This document shows positions 16,754 to 31,686 of a stretch of 64,000 nt of DNA, in pieces (within the stretch, counting starts at the first letter, position 1; every line of letters starts with the position of its first letter). The notes beneath the pieces were generated by a model. That model was not told the origin of the DNA, did no database searches, and saw only the letters and a program-made list of their open reading frames with translations. This DNA comes from Belnapia moabensis DSM 16746 (GTDB lineage: Bacteria; Pseudomonadota; Alphaproteobacteria; Acetobacterales; Acetobacteraceae): NCBI RefSeq assembly GCF_000745835.1, contig NZ_JQKB01000015.1, forward strand, positions 51,760 through 115,759. The letters are read 5' to 3'. Position numbers and translations under genes: made by a program.

Positions 16754-17404
16754 TCAGGCCGCGGCCGTCTGCGGGCCGGTTGTGGCCCCGGCAGGAGCGG
16801 CGGAGGCGACCGGACGGACCGGCACCGCAGCCGCCGCGGCCAGGGCCCGCGACAGGGTCTGCGCCACCGCATCCACATTCGGGATCGCGCGCAGCGCAGG
16901 CTCGGGGCGAGCGTAGCGCCACGGGCGCACATGCGGCCAGAAGAAGATGTAGGAAATGCGCTGCTTCGGCGAGATTGTCAGTGTGAGGTCGCCGCTGCCA
17001 TCGGCGTGGCGGCGCAGCGACGCGGCCTCGATAGCGGCGAAGGGGATGTTCACCGTCATCGAGAGCGCGATGCCGATGCGGAAGACGATGCGCCGGCTGG
17101 TGATGGTGTAGGCGGTGGTACGCGCGACGAGTACGGCGAGCAGCAGCACCAGCGCCAGCGCCGCCGCCGCGAAGGGCATGAACCAGGCGGCGTCGCGCAG
17201 CGCGACGAGCGGGCTGGCGCCGTCCATCAGCGAGGCGGTGAAACGTGCGCCGAGCAGCAGCGCGAAGTAGAGGGCGAGGCCGCGCATATGCAGGCCGCGC
17301 CGGGCATAGGAGCGCCAGTCGGGGGCGCCTTGCCAGAGGATCGCCTCGTTGGCGGGGGGGCGCTCGGGCAGGCCCCAGACCGGCTCCAGCTCATGTTCCT
17401 GCAC
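16754..17404 (-). CDS. puhB: Photosynthetic complex assembly protein PuhB
   Basis: 216 residues from the GTG at 17404 (V-Q-E-H-E-L-E-P-V-W-G-L-P-E-R-P-P). This matches the family N-terminus E-P-x-x-G-L-P-x-x-L-P-x-x-E and the following I-L-W-Q-G-A-P-D-W. Three hydrophobic segments follow. The membrane-PH-like block S-R-R-I-V-F-R-I-G-I-A-L is visible, then R-I-S-Y-I-F-F-W-P-H-V-R-P-W. PuhB is a dimeric membrane protein needed for efficient RC assembly. It follows puhA by 14 bases. Confidence 0.9.
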   Translation of the reverse strand: MQEHELEPVWGLPERPPANEAILWQGAPDWRSYARRGLHMRGLALYFALLLGARFTASLMDGASPLVALRDAAWFMPFAAAALALVLLLAVLVARTTAYTITSRRIVFRIGIALSMTVNIPFAAIEAASLRRHADGSGDLTLTISPKQRISYIFFWPHVRPWRYARPEPALRAIPNVDAVAQTLSRALAAAAAVPVRPVASAAPAGATTGPQTAAA

Positions 17405-17418
17405 GGTGGCTGCCTCCT

Positions 17419-18195
17419 TCAGATGAGTGGGCCAAGGCGCTGCGGCGTGGCGTACATGTGGCCGCCGGCGAAGTAGCCGCTGATGCGGTCCTCCTCGCGG
17501 ATGGTGATGGTGTCGGCGTCCTTCAGCATAGGCGCCTCGACGAACTGGGTGGCGAGGACGGAGACGACCTTGACGATGCGGTGCTTGGCGTCGACGCGGG
17601 CGAGCGCCATCGGGAAGACGACGCGGCGGGCGCCGGCGGAGCCTTCGGCATCGGCCTCGAGGTAGCGCACCACGGTCTCCGAGCGGTCCACCCAGCAATC
17701 GACCACAGTGCCGGCGATGCGGCCATCGGCGGTGACGACCTGGTAGCCGCGCGGGTCGGGGTCCTGCGCGGCGAGGTAGTAGCCTTCGGCGGCGCGGAGC
17801 GGGACGATCTTCGGCAGCTGCTCGTCGAAGGTGAGGTCGGGGACATCGGCGCGGAGCGCGTAGGAGGCGGGGCCGACGCCGTCCTTCATCGGATCGCCAA
17901 GCGGTTGCATCGGCGCGCCGGGCCAGGGGGCGGTCGGGATCAGCAGGCCGTCGAGGTTGCGTTCCTCGCGGTGCGGGATGACGGTGCCGCCGTGCGAGAG
18001 CTTCATCGCCTTCGCGGGCGGGATGGGCGGCAGGCCTTCCACCGTAACGTAGGGCGAGCGGTCGCTCTCCAGCGGGTAGCCTTCGCGCTTGTCCTCCTGA
18101 CGGAGGTACCAGATGAGGCCGGCGAAGAAGAGCCAGAAGGCGTAGAGCGCGACCTGCGCGACATCGACATAGCTGGTGATGGCACCGGTTTGCAT
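17419..18195 (-). CDS. puhA: Photosynthetic reaction centre subunit H (PuhA)
   Basis: 258 residues, the normal H-subunit length. One N-terminal membrane helix lies at about residues 12-31 (V-A-L-Y-A-F-W-L-F-F-A-G-L-I-W-Y-L-R). It is followed by the E-D-K-R-E-G-Y-P-L-E loop and the cytoplasmic beta-barrel (P-R-E-E-R-N-like H-R-E-E-R-N and D-P-R-G-Y-Q-V-V blocks). H caps the L/M core and shapes the proton path to QB. L and M genes (pufLM) are not in this window. It follows lhaA by 15 bases, the canonical bchM-lhaA-puhABC order. Confidence 0.97.
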   Translation of the reverse strand: MQTGAITSYVDVAQVALYAFWLFFAGLIWYLRQEDKREGYPLESDRSPYVTVEGLPPIPPAKAMKLSHGGTVIPHREERNLDGLLIPTAPWPGAPMQPLGDPMKDGVGPASYALRADVPDLTFDEQLPKIVPLRAAEGYYLAAQDPDPRGYQVVTADGRIAGTVVDCWVDRSETVVRYLEADAEGSAGARRVVFPMALARVDAKHRIVKVVSVLATQFVEAPMLKDADTITIREEDRISGYFAGGHMYATPQRLGPLI

Positions 18196-18210
18196 GACGG
18201 CGTTCCTCCG

Positions 18211-19623
18211 CTAGCTGGGCGACCCGGCGAGGCCGAGCGAGGGTGTGGGCCGCGGCCGGGCGACGCTCACGAGCGGGCCGATCACGGCGATGGTGGCGAA
18301 GAGCAGCACGATCTCCAGCAGGTAGACCGCGCCATAGCCGGTGGCGGCGACGGTGAGCGTCGTGCCGAGGCCGCCATGCATGGCGAATTCCGAGACGAGA
18401 TCGCGCAGCACGCCGCCGGCGGCGACGGCGCCGCCTGCGCAACTCGCCTGCACTGCGCCCCAGGCACCGAGCGCGAGGCCGGCCTGGCCGCTGCGGGCGA
18501 GGTCCATGCAGGCCGTCAGCGTGCCGACGGTGAAGAGGCCGCTGCCCAGGCCGATCGCCACCGTGCCGAGACCGAAGGCGACGGCGCTGTCGAGAGGGGC
18601 GGCGAAGATGACGCCGGCGAATCCCGTGGCGCCGACGAGGGCGCCGAAGCCGGCGATGCGGTGCGGGTCCGCGCCACGGCCGAGGCCGCGCGCTGCCATG
18701 GCGAAGCCAGCAATGCCGCCGCCCGCGAAGAGCGCCGTCAGCGTCGTCGTCGCGGCGACGGAGAGGCCGAGAATCTGGCCGCCATAGGGCTCAAGCAGGA
18801 TGTCCTGCATGCTGAAGGCGGCGGAGCCGAGGCCGATGGCGGCGAGGCGGCGTGTCCAGCGGCCCTCGCCGCGCAGGCGGCGCCAGGAGTCGAGGAAACC
18901 CGGCTGGGGCCGGTTGGCGCGGGTGCGGCCCGGGTCGCGCGGCTCCTGTTTCCAAAGAGCGATGCAGTTCAGCACCATCGTCAGCATGGCAGCGCCCTGT
19001 ATGACCTGGATCAGGCGGAGCTGGCTGAAATGCTGCAGCAATGCGCCGAAGCCGAGGGCGCTCACCATCATGCCGAGGAGGAGCATCAACGAGAGCAGGG
19101 CGACGACGCGCGGCTGGGACTCGGGCGGGGCGAGGTCGGTGGCGAGCGCGAGGCCGACGGTCTGCGTCGTGTGCAGGCCGGCGCCGACGAGGAGGAAGGC
19201 CAACGCCGCGCCGATATGGGCGACGATGGGCGGTGCGTTGCTGTCGCCGGAGAGCAGGATCAGCGCGAAGGGCATGATCGCTAGGCCGCCGAATTGCAGC
19301 AGCGTGCCCATCCAGATGTAGGGGACGCGGCGCCAGCCGAGAGCCGAGCGGTGGTTGTCCGAGCGGTGGCCGACGAGGGCGCGGAAGGGGGCGAAGAGCA
19401 GCGGCAGCGAAACCATCGTCGCCACCAGCCAGGCGGAGACGCCAAGCTCGACGATCATCACGCGGTTCAGCGTGCCGATCAGCAGCACGGAGCCCATGCC
19501 GACCGAGACCTGGAAGAGCGAGAGGCGCAGCAGACGGCCGAGGGGGAGTTCGGCCGAGGCGGCGTCGGCGAAGGGGAGGAATTCGGGGCTGAGCCTGGTC
19601 CAGGCGCGGGTCATGCGGCTCAT
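18211..19623 (-). CDS. lhaA: Light-harvesting 1 assembly protein LhaA (PucC/BCD family)
   Basis: 470 residues of the PucC-type major-facilitator-like family with about twelve membrane helices. Family signatures include L-R-L-S-L-F-Q-V-S-V-G-M, L-N-R-V-M-I-V-E-L-G-V-S-A-W-L-V and R-A-L-V-G-H-R-S-D-N-H-R-S-x-L-G-W-R-R-V-P-Y-I-W. LhaA is thought to deliver bacteriochlorophyll or assist LH1 assembly. Its ATG overlaps the bchM stop by 4 bases. An in-frame ATG three codons later is also possible. Position and sequence both distinguish it from the second PucC-like gene at 31.7 kb. Confidence 0.93.
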   Translation of the reverse strand: MSRMTRAWTRLSPEFLPFADAASAELPLGRLLRLSLFQVSVGMGSVLLIGTLNRVMIVELGVSAWLVATMVSLPLLFAPFRALVGHRSDNHRSALGWRRVPYIWMGTLLQFGGLAIMPFALILLSGDSNAPPIVAHIGAALAFLLVGAGLHTTQTVGLALATDLAPPESQPRVVALLSLMLLLGMMVSALGFGALLQHFSQLRLIQVIQGAAMLTMVLNCIALWKQEPRDPGRTRANRPQPGFLDSWRRLRGEGRWTRRLAAIGLGSAAFSMQDILLEPYGGQILGLSVAATTTLTALFAGGGIAGFAMAARGLGRGADPHRIAGFGALVGATGFAGVIFAAPLDSAVAFGLGTVAIGLGSGLFTVGTLTACMDLARSGQAGLALGAWGAVQASCAGGAVAAGGVLRDLVSEFAMHGGLGTTLTVAATGYGAVYLLEIVLLFATIAVIGPLVSVARPRPTPSLGLAGSPS

Positions 19624-20314
19624 GCGCGGCGCACCTCCAGGGCTTGGGAGATGTAGAAACCGGCGGCGATGCGCCGGCTGCGGCCGGGCTGCCAGCCGGG
19701 GAGGCCGACGGTGACGAGGCGCGCGAGGCGGCGCTCGGCGACGGGCTCGATAGCGGGCGAGCGGTCGCCGCGTGGGAAGAACTGGCCGATGGCGTGCATC
19801 GCCGCGAGCAGCGGGGTGCGCGGAGCGAAGGTGAGCAGCATCGAATGGCGGGTACGGGCGGCAAGGCCGGCGAGCACCGCCATGACATCGGGCGCCTTGT
19901 AGTGGATCAGGCTGTCCATGGCGACGACGTGGTCGAACTCGCCAAGGGCGGGGTCCTGCATGTCGCCGGTGCGGAAGTCGACATGGCCGGCGCCGGTGTT
20001 GCCGGCGGCGCGCTCGGCGGCAAGCGCCACCAGGGTCGGCGAGAGGTCGATCGCCGTGACATGGGCACCACGGCGGGCTGCCTCCACCGCCAGCGCGCCG
20101 GTGCCGCAGCCGGCATCGAGCAGGCGGCGGCCGGTGAGGTCGTCCGGCAGGTAGGAGAGCAGAGTGGCGCGCATGGAGTCGCGGCCGGCGCGGACGGTGG
20201 CGCGGACGCGGCCGACCGGCGCAGTGGAAGTGAGGCGCGCCCAGGCCTCGGCCGCGGTGCGGTCGAAATAGGTTTCGAGCTCGCCGCGGCGGGCGGTGTA
20301 GGTGCTGCTCGGCA

Positions 20315-20315
<1 letters not shown>
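19620..20315 (-). CDS. bchM: Mg-protoporphyrin IX O-methyltransferase (BchM)
   Basis: 231 residues from the ATG at 20315, which shares one base with the bchL stop. The SAM-binding motif is L-L-D-A-G-C-G-T-G-A-L-A-V-E-A-A-R-R-G. Family blocks E-T-Y-F-D-R-T-A-A-E-A-W, D-H-V-V-A-M-D-S-L-I-H-Y and F-F-P-R-G-D-R-S-P are present. It methylates the C13 propionate of Mg-protoporphyrin IX and so feeds AcsF. The longer open frame upstream shadows bchL. Confidence 0.96.
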
Positions 20316-24802
<4,487 letters not shown>

Positions 24803-24828
<26 letters not shown>

Positions 24829-26317
24829 CGTAGAGCGCCTCGAGGGTGATGGTGCCGATGCTGCGTTCGGTGGCGTAGCGCTCCGTGTTCCTGCGGGCCT
24901 TGCCGCGGACGAAGAAGGGGATCTTGCCGAGTTCGCGCTCGGCCTCGGCGGTCCAGGTGAGGGTCGCCGGGAGGGTGGGCGTCGCGGTGGCGGCGGCCGC
25001 ACCGAGATGGGAGGGGGCGGCATCCGCCTGGAACTCGAAATCCTCGCGGAACATGCCGAGCAGGTGTTCCTCGAGGCCCATCATCAGCGGGTGGACCCAG
25101 GTGTCGAAGAGGACATTGGCGCCCTCGAAGCCCATCTGCGGCGAATAGCGCGCCGGGTAGTCCTGCACATGGACGGGGGCGGAGATGACGGCGCAGGGGA
25201 TGCCGAGGCGCTTCGCGGTGTGGCGCTCCATCTGGGTGCCGAGGATGAGCTCGGGCTGGGCGGCCTGGATCGAGGCCTCGACGGCGAGGTAGTCGTCGGA
25301 GATCGTCGCCTCGATGCCGTGGGCCTTCGCGGCGTCACGCAGTTCGCGGGCCTGCTCGCGGGCGTAGCTGCCGAGGCCAACCAGGGTGAAGCCGAGTTCC
25401 TCGGTCGCCACGCGGGCGGCGGCAAGAGCGTGTGTGGCATCGCCGAAGACGAAGACGCGCTTGCCGGTGAGGTAGTTCGAATCGACGGAGCGCGAGTACC
25501 AGGCGGAGCGCGACGATTCGGCGGCGAGGATCGGGGCGGGGTCGATGCCGGCCAGCGCCGCGACCTCGGCGATGAATTCGCGGGTGGCATTGAGGCCAAT
25601 GGGGATGGTCTTCGTCGCCGGCTGCGCATGGGCGCGGGCGAGCCAGGCGGCGGCGGGGCCAGCGGTCTCGGGATAGAGGACGACGTTGAAATCGGCCTCG
25701 CCGAGACGGGTAAGGTCGGCCGGCGTCGCGCCGAGCGGGGCGGTGACGTTGATCGTGATGCCCATGCGCTCCAGCAGGCTGGTGATCTCGCGGAGGTCGT
25801 CGCGATGGCGGAAGCCGAGGGCGGTGGGGCCGAGGATGTTGCAGCTCGGCGCGCGGCCCGCAGGGCGCGGCGCGGGCGGGGCGCAGAGGCCGCGGACCAG
25901 GCGGTAGAAGGTCTCGGCGGCGCCCCAATTCTCCTTCTTCTGGTAGCTCGGCAGTTCCAGCGGGATGACCGGGATCGGCAGGCCAAGGGCGCGAGCGAGG
26001 CCGCCCGGGTCGTCCTGGATCAGCTCCGCGGTGCAGGAGGCGCCGACGATCATCGCCTGTGGCTGGAAGCGGCGGAAGGCGTCGCTGGCGGCGGATTTGA
26101 ACAGCTCCGCCGTGTCGCCGCCGAGGTCGCGCGCCTGGAAGGTGGTGTAGGTGACGGGCGGGCGGGCGCCGCGCCGCTCGATCATGGTGAAGAGCAGATC
26201 GGCATAGGTGTCGCCCTGCGGCGCGTGCAGCACGTAATGCAGCCCCTGCATCGCCGTGGCGACGCGCATCGCGCCGATATGCGGGGGACCCTCATAGGTC
26301 CAGATGGCGAGCTGCAT
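24803..26317 (-). CDS. bchB: Light-independent protochlorophyllide reductase subunit B (BchB)
   Basis: 504 residues, NifK-like. Asp36 (in Q-G-D-T-Y-A-D) is at the position known to serve as the unusual fourth ligand of the NB-cluster, next to three BchN cysteines. The [12 protein letters not shown] block is intact. The C-terminal proto-chlorophyllide reductase tail ([20 protein letters not shown]) is also complete. It lies 4 bases after bchN. This is DPOR, not the oxygen-tolerant light-dependent enzyme. Confidence 0.97.
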
Positions 26318-26321
26318 GCCG

Positions 26322-28168
<1,847 letters not shown>

Positions 28169-28345
28169 TGCTTGACAACCCTCTGCTCAGAAGGTCCGCT
28201 GAGGAACCAGTTCGAAAGCAATGCCGGTCGGGACGCTGGAGTTTTTCGAAACTATTTGCGCCGCCTGCCTGCATCGTTCTTGAACCGGCTGCCCTCCCGT
28301 TGCGTGACGCTCAGTGAAGGGAGGCTAGGGCTGCCGGCTGACGAG

Positions 28346-28379
28346 TGTCAAGCTCGATTGACGTAAAGACAGATTGACA
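28346..28379 (+). promoter_or_regulatory. Two tandem PpsR-like operators upstream of ppaA
   Basis: Site 1 is TGTCAAGCTCGATTGACG (28346-28363) and site 2 is CGTAAAGACAGATTGACA (28362-28379). Each differs from TGT-N12-ACA by one base and they overlap by two bases, with centres 16 bases apart. They lie 44-77 bases ahead of the ppaA ATG. Paired sites are typical of cooperative PpsR binding. With the site at 28160 they flank the divergent promoter region. Confidence 0.65.
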
Positions 28380-28422
28380 TCCATTCGGGCCGGAGCCGAT
28401 AGTTTTCGGCGGGAGACAACCA

Positions 28423-29301
28423 ATGGCCGCCATGGGACAAACTGCCGGCTCCAGCCTGCGTCGGAACCTGGCCAGGGCCCTTGCGGAAGCCGGCGCAGAC
28501 CCGGCTCCGCGCCCCCCCCTCGCCGAACCGCAACGTCCGGGCCATTCTCCTCGCTTCGGCGACGCGCTGGCGGCGGAGGTGATTCCTCGGCTCCGCCTAG
28601 CGCATGCCGTCCAGTCGAGGAGCCTTACCTTGGCCGACACGGTCCCCATCGATGCGCTCGGCGCCATGCTGCTGCGGCACGACAACGCCTCGGCCGCGGC
28701 CTATGTCGAGGCGCTGTACCTGTCGGGCATGACGGTGGAGGACATCTATCTCGACCTGCTGGCACCGACCGCCCGGCTGCTCGGGCAGTTCTGGGCCGAT
28801 GACGTATGCGACTTCGCCACGGTAACCCTCGGGCTCGCGCAGCTCCGCCGCATCCGCGAGAGCCTCGTGGCGCATCTGGTGAAGGGCGCGCAGCCGCTGC
28901 GCGCAGCCGGGCACAGCGTGCTGCTGGCGCCGGTGCCGGGTGAGCAGCATGTCTTCGGCCTCGAGATGGTGGCGGATTTCTTCCGCCGTGCCGGGTGGCA
29001 GGCGCAGTCCGTGCCGATCCGCTCGATCAGCGACCTGACCGGCATGCTGCGGCGGGTGCATGTCGACATTCTCGGCCTGACGCTGGGCTCGACGCAGCGG
29101 ATGGACCTGCTGGCGGTGACCATCCGCAAGGCACGCCAGGCCTCGCGGCACCGCGGCATGGCGGTGATGGTGGGGGGGCCGGCCTTCGTCGGCCACCCAG
29201 AGTATGCGGCATTGGTCGGGGCGGATGCCACCGCGACCGATGCGAGGGAGGCGCCGATCCAGGCGGCGCGGCTGCTGCGCTTGTTGGCGGAGCGCGGGTG
29301 A
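28423..29301 (+). CDS. ppaA: PpaA/AerR photosynthesis antirepressor (cobalamin/SCHIC-type sensor)
   Basis: 292 residues; GGGAG lies 8 bases before the ATG. The middle part has the helical block G-Q-F-W-A-D-D-V-C-D-F-A-T-V-T-L-G. It is followed by a B12-binding-like domain with P-V-P-G-E-Q-H-V-F-G-L (His176 as candidate lower ligand) and the V-M-V-G-G-P-A-F glycine-rich loop. Family members bind cobalamin or heme and relieve repression by PpsR/CrtJ. It lies directly upstream of ppsR, as in Rhodobacter and many relatives, and divergent from bchF. Whether this one responds to light through cobalamin cannot be read from sequence. Confidence 0.9.
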   Translation: MAAMGQTAGSSLRRNLARALAEAGADPAPRPPLAEPQRPGHSPRFGDALAAEVIPRLRLAHAVQSRSLTLADTVPIDALGAMLLRHDNASAAAYVEALYLSGMTVEDIYLDLLAPTARLLGQFWADDVCDFATVTLGLAQLRRIRESLVAHLVKGAQPLRAAGHSVLLAPVPGEQHVFGLEMVADFFRRAGWQAQSVPIRSISDLTGMLRRVHVDILGLTLGSTQRMDLLAVTIRKARQASRHRGMAVMVGGPAFVGHPEYAALVGADATATDAREAPIQAARLLRLLAERG

Positions 29302-29366
29302 GGCAAGGTCCGGCGAAAATTCCAGGGAGGAATCGTCCTCATATCCAGTGAAGGAATCGCCCGCCC

Positions 29367-30794
29367 GTGAAGGCGTTCAAGGCTCCGAAGACATCGCTGG
29401 GCAATCTCGATGCGGAAGCCGCCGCAATCCTGATTACCGCAGCGGCGGATATCGCCCTCATCATCGATGAGCATGGCGTCATCCGCGATGTTGCCTTCAA
29501 CAGTGAAGACCTCGCCGCCGAGATGGAGGGGGAGGAAAGCTGGCTCGGCCAGCCCTGGCTCGACACCGTGGCCGAGGACAGCCGGCCGAAGGTGGAGGCC
29601 ATGCTGAAGGATGTCGCCGACCGCGCGCTGCCGCGCTGGCGGCACATCAACCAGGGTGCGGGCGGGGGCGGCTCCGTGCCAATCCTCTTCTCGACGGTGC
29701 GGGTCGGCGAGGGCGGCCGCGTCGTCGCCTTCGGGCGGGACCTCCGCCCGCTCTCGGTCCTGCAGCAGAGGCTGGTCGAGGCGCAGCAGTCGATCGACCG
29801 CGACTATGCCCGGCTGCGTCATGCCGAGACGCGCTACCGCATGCTGTTCCAGCTCTGGACGGAGCCGGTGCTGATCCTCGACGCGGCGACGCTCGGCGTG
29901 CTGGAGGCGAACCGCGCAGCCGACCAGCTGTTCGGGCGCGGCAAGAAGGGAGCGCCGCGGGTCTTCCTCGACATTTTCGGCGAGCGCGCGCGGGACCGCA
30001 TCCAAGTGATGCTGGCGGGCATGCGGGCGACCGGGCGGGCCGAGGACGTGCCGGCGCTGCTGCAGGAGGATGGGCGGGAGGTGCTGGTCTCGGCCACGCC
30101 CTTCCGGCAGGAGAATGCGAGCCTCGTCCTGGTGCGGCTGACCTATCCGCAAGGCGAGGCGGGGGCGGTGGTACTGCCGCGCGCCAAGTCGAAGATGCTG
30201 CGGCTGGTCGAGAGCGTGCCGGATGCCTTCGTCGTCACCGAGCAGGACGGGCGCATCGTCACCGCCAATGCCGCCTTCATCGAGATGGCGCAGCTCGGCG
30301 CCGAGGAGCAGGCGGTGGGGCAGCCGCTGGAGCGCTGGCTCGGCCAGCCTGGCGTCGAGATGGAGGTGCTGACCGCCAATCTCCGCCAGCGCGGGCCGGT
30401 GCGGCTCTTCGCCACGACGCTGCGGGGCGAGTATGGCGCCACGGTGGATGTGGAGATTTCCGCCGTCACGGTGATGAACGGCTCGGGCCCCTGCTTCGGC
30501 TTCGCCATCCGCGACATCGGCACCCGCGTGACGGCGCCGGGGCGGACGGTGGGGCGGACGCCAAGGTCGGTGGAGCAGCTGACCGAACTGATCGGGCAGG
30601 TGCCGCTGAAGGAACTGGTGCGCGAGGCGACCGACGTGATCGAGCGGCTCTGCATCGAGGCGGCGCTCGAGCTGACGGGCGACAACCGGGCCTCGGCCGC
30701 GGAGATGCTCGGGCTCAGCCGGCAGAGCCTCTATGTGAAGCTCCGGCGCTACGGGCTCGGCGACCTGCCGGCCGAGAATGGCGAGATGGGATGA
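29367..30794 (+). CDS. ppsR: PpsR/CrtJ transcriptional repressor of photosynthesis genes
   Basis: 475 residues from a GTG start with AAGGAA about 10 bases upstream. The order is an N-terminal PAS-like domain (about 15-130), a helical linker (Q-Q-R-L-V-E-A-Q-Q-S-I-D-R-D-Y-A), PAS domains at about 145-260 and 270-385, and a Fis-type helix-turn-helix at the C-terminus (A-A-E-M-L-G-L-S-R-Q-S-L-Y-V-K-L-R-R-Y). Only two cysteines are present: Cys429 inside the HTH region, matching the redox-active Cys of Rhodobacter PpsR, and Cys376 at the end of the last PAS. It binds TGT-N12-ACA sites. The stop is 4 bases before bchG. Confidence 0.94.
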   Translation: MKAFKAPKTSLGNLDAEAAAILITAAADIALIIDEHGVIRDVAFNSEDLAAEMEGEESWLGQPWLDTVAEDSRPKVEAMLKDVADRALPRWRHINQGAGGGGSVPILFSTVRVGEGGRVVAFGRDLRPLSVLQQRLVEAQQSIDRDYARLRHAETRYRMLFQLWTEPVLILDAATLGVLEANRAADQLFGRGKKGAPRVFLDIFGERARDRIQVMLAGMRATGRAEDVPALLQEDGREVLVSATPFRQENASLVLVRLTYPQGEAGAVVLPRAKSKMLRLVESVPDAFVVTEQDGRIVTANAAFIEMAQLGAEEQAVGQPLERWLGQPGVEMEVLTANLRQRGPVRLFATTLRGEYGATVDVEISAVTVMNGSGPCFGFAIRDIGTRVTAPGRTVGRTPRSVEQLTELIGQVPLKELVREATDVIERLCIEAALELTGDNRASAAEMLGLSRQSLYVKLRRYGLGDLPAENGEMG

Positions 30795-30798
30795 CCGC

Positions 30799-31686
30799 AT
30801 GAGCGACCGCGCCCTCCGCCTCGATCCTGCCGCCTGCCTCGAGCTGCTGAAGCCGATCACCTGGTTCGCGCCGATGTGGGCCTTCTCCTGCGGGGTGATC
30901 TCCGCGGGCGTGGGGGGTGCGGGGCGGTGGCATGTGATCGCGGCAGGGCTGCTGCTGACCGGGCCGCTGGTCTGCGGCACGAGCCAGGCGATCAATGACT
31001 GGTTCGACCGGCATGTCGATGCGATCAACGAGCCGGGGCGGCCGATCCCTTCGGGGCGCATCCCGGGGCGCTGGGGGCTCTATATCGCCATCGCCTGGAC
31101 GCTGGTCTCGCTCGCCGTGGCGACGGTGCTCGGGGTCTGGGGGTTCGCGGCGACGGTGCTGGGGCTGGCGCTGGCCTGGGCCTATAGCGCGCCGCCGCTG
31201 CGGCTGAAGGCGAATGGCTGGTGGGGCAATGCGGCCTGCGGCGCCTGCTACGAGGGGCTGCCCTGGATCACCGGGGCGGCAGTGCTCGGGGCTGCGGCAC
31301 CGGATGGGCGGGTGCTGGCGATCGCCGCGCTCTACAGCATCGGCGCGCATGGGATCATGACGCTGAACGACTTCAAGTCGGTCGAGGGCGATGCACGCAT
31401 GGGCGTCGGCTCCCTGCCCGTGAAGCTCGGCGTGGAGCGGGCGGCGCAGCTGGCCTGCGTGGTGATGGCGGTGCCGCAGGTCGTGGTCGTCGCCTTGCTG
31501 CTGAGCTGGGGCAGCGCCTGGCAGGCGGCGGCCATCGGCCTGCTGCTCGCGGCGCAGCTCTGGCTGATGCAGCGGCTGCTGGCCGATCCCCGCGGCAAGG
31601 CGCCTTGGTACAACGGCACGGGCACGACGCTCTACGTGCTCGGGATGCTGTTCGCGGCCTTCGCGCTGCGGCCGGTGCTGCCGTGA
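30799..31686 (+). CDS. bchG: Bacteriochlorophyll synthase (BchG)
   Basis: 295 residues from the ATG at 30799 (M-S-D-R-A-L-R), 4 bases after the ppsR stop. It is a UbiA-type prenyltransferase with eight or nine membrane helices. The first Asp-rich motif is N-D-W-F-D-R-H-V-D-A-I-N-E-P-x-R-P-I-P-S-G and the second region is L-N-D-F-K-S-V-E-G-D. It attaches geranylgeranyl (later phytyl) to bacteriochlorophyllide. It overlaps the next gene by 4 bases. Confidence 0.95.
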   Translation: MSDRALRLDPAACLELLKPITWFAPMWAFSCGVISAGVGGAGRWHVIAAGLLLTGPLVCGTSQAINDWFDRHVDAINEPGRPIPSGRIPGRWGLYIAIAWTLVSLAVATVLGVWGFAATVLGLALAWAYSAPPLRLKANGWWGNAACGACYEGLPWITGAAVLGAAAPDGRVLAIAALYSIGAHGIMTLNDFKSVEGDARMGVGSLPVKLGVERAAQLACVVMAVPQVVVVALLLSWGSAWQAAAIGLLLAAQLWLMQRLLADPRGKAPWYNGTGTTLYVLGMLFAAFALRPVLP

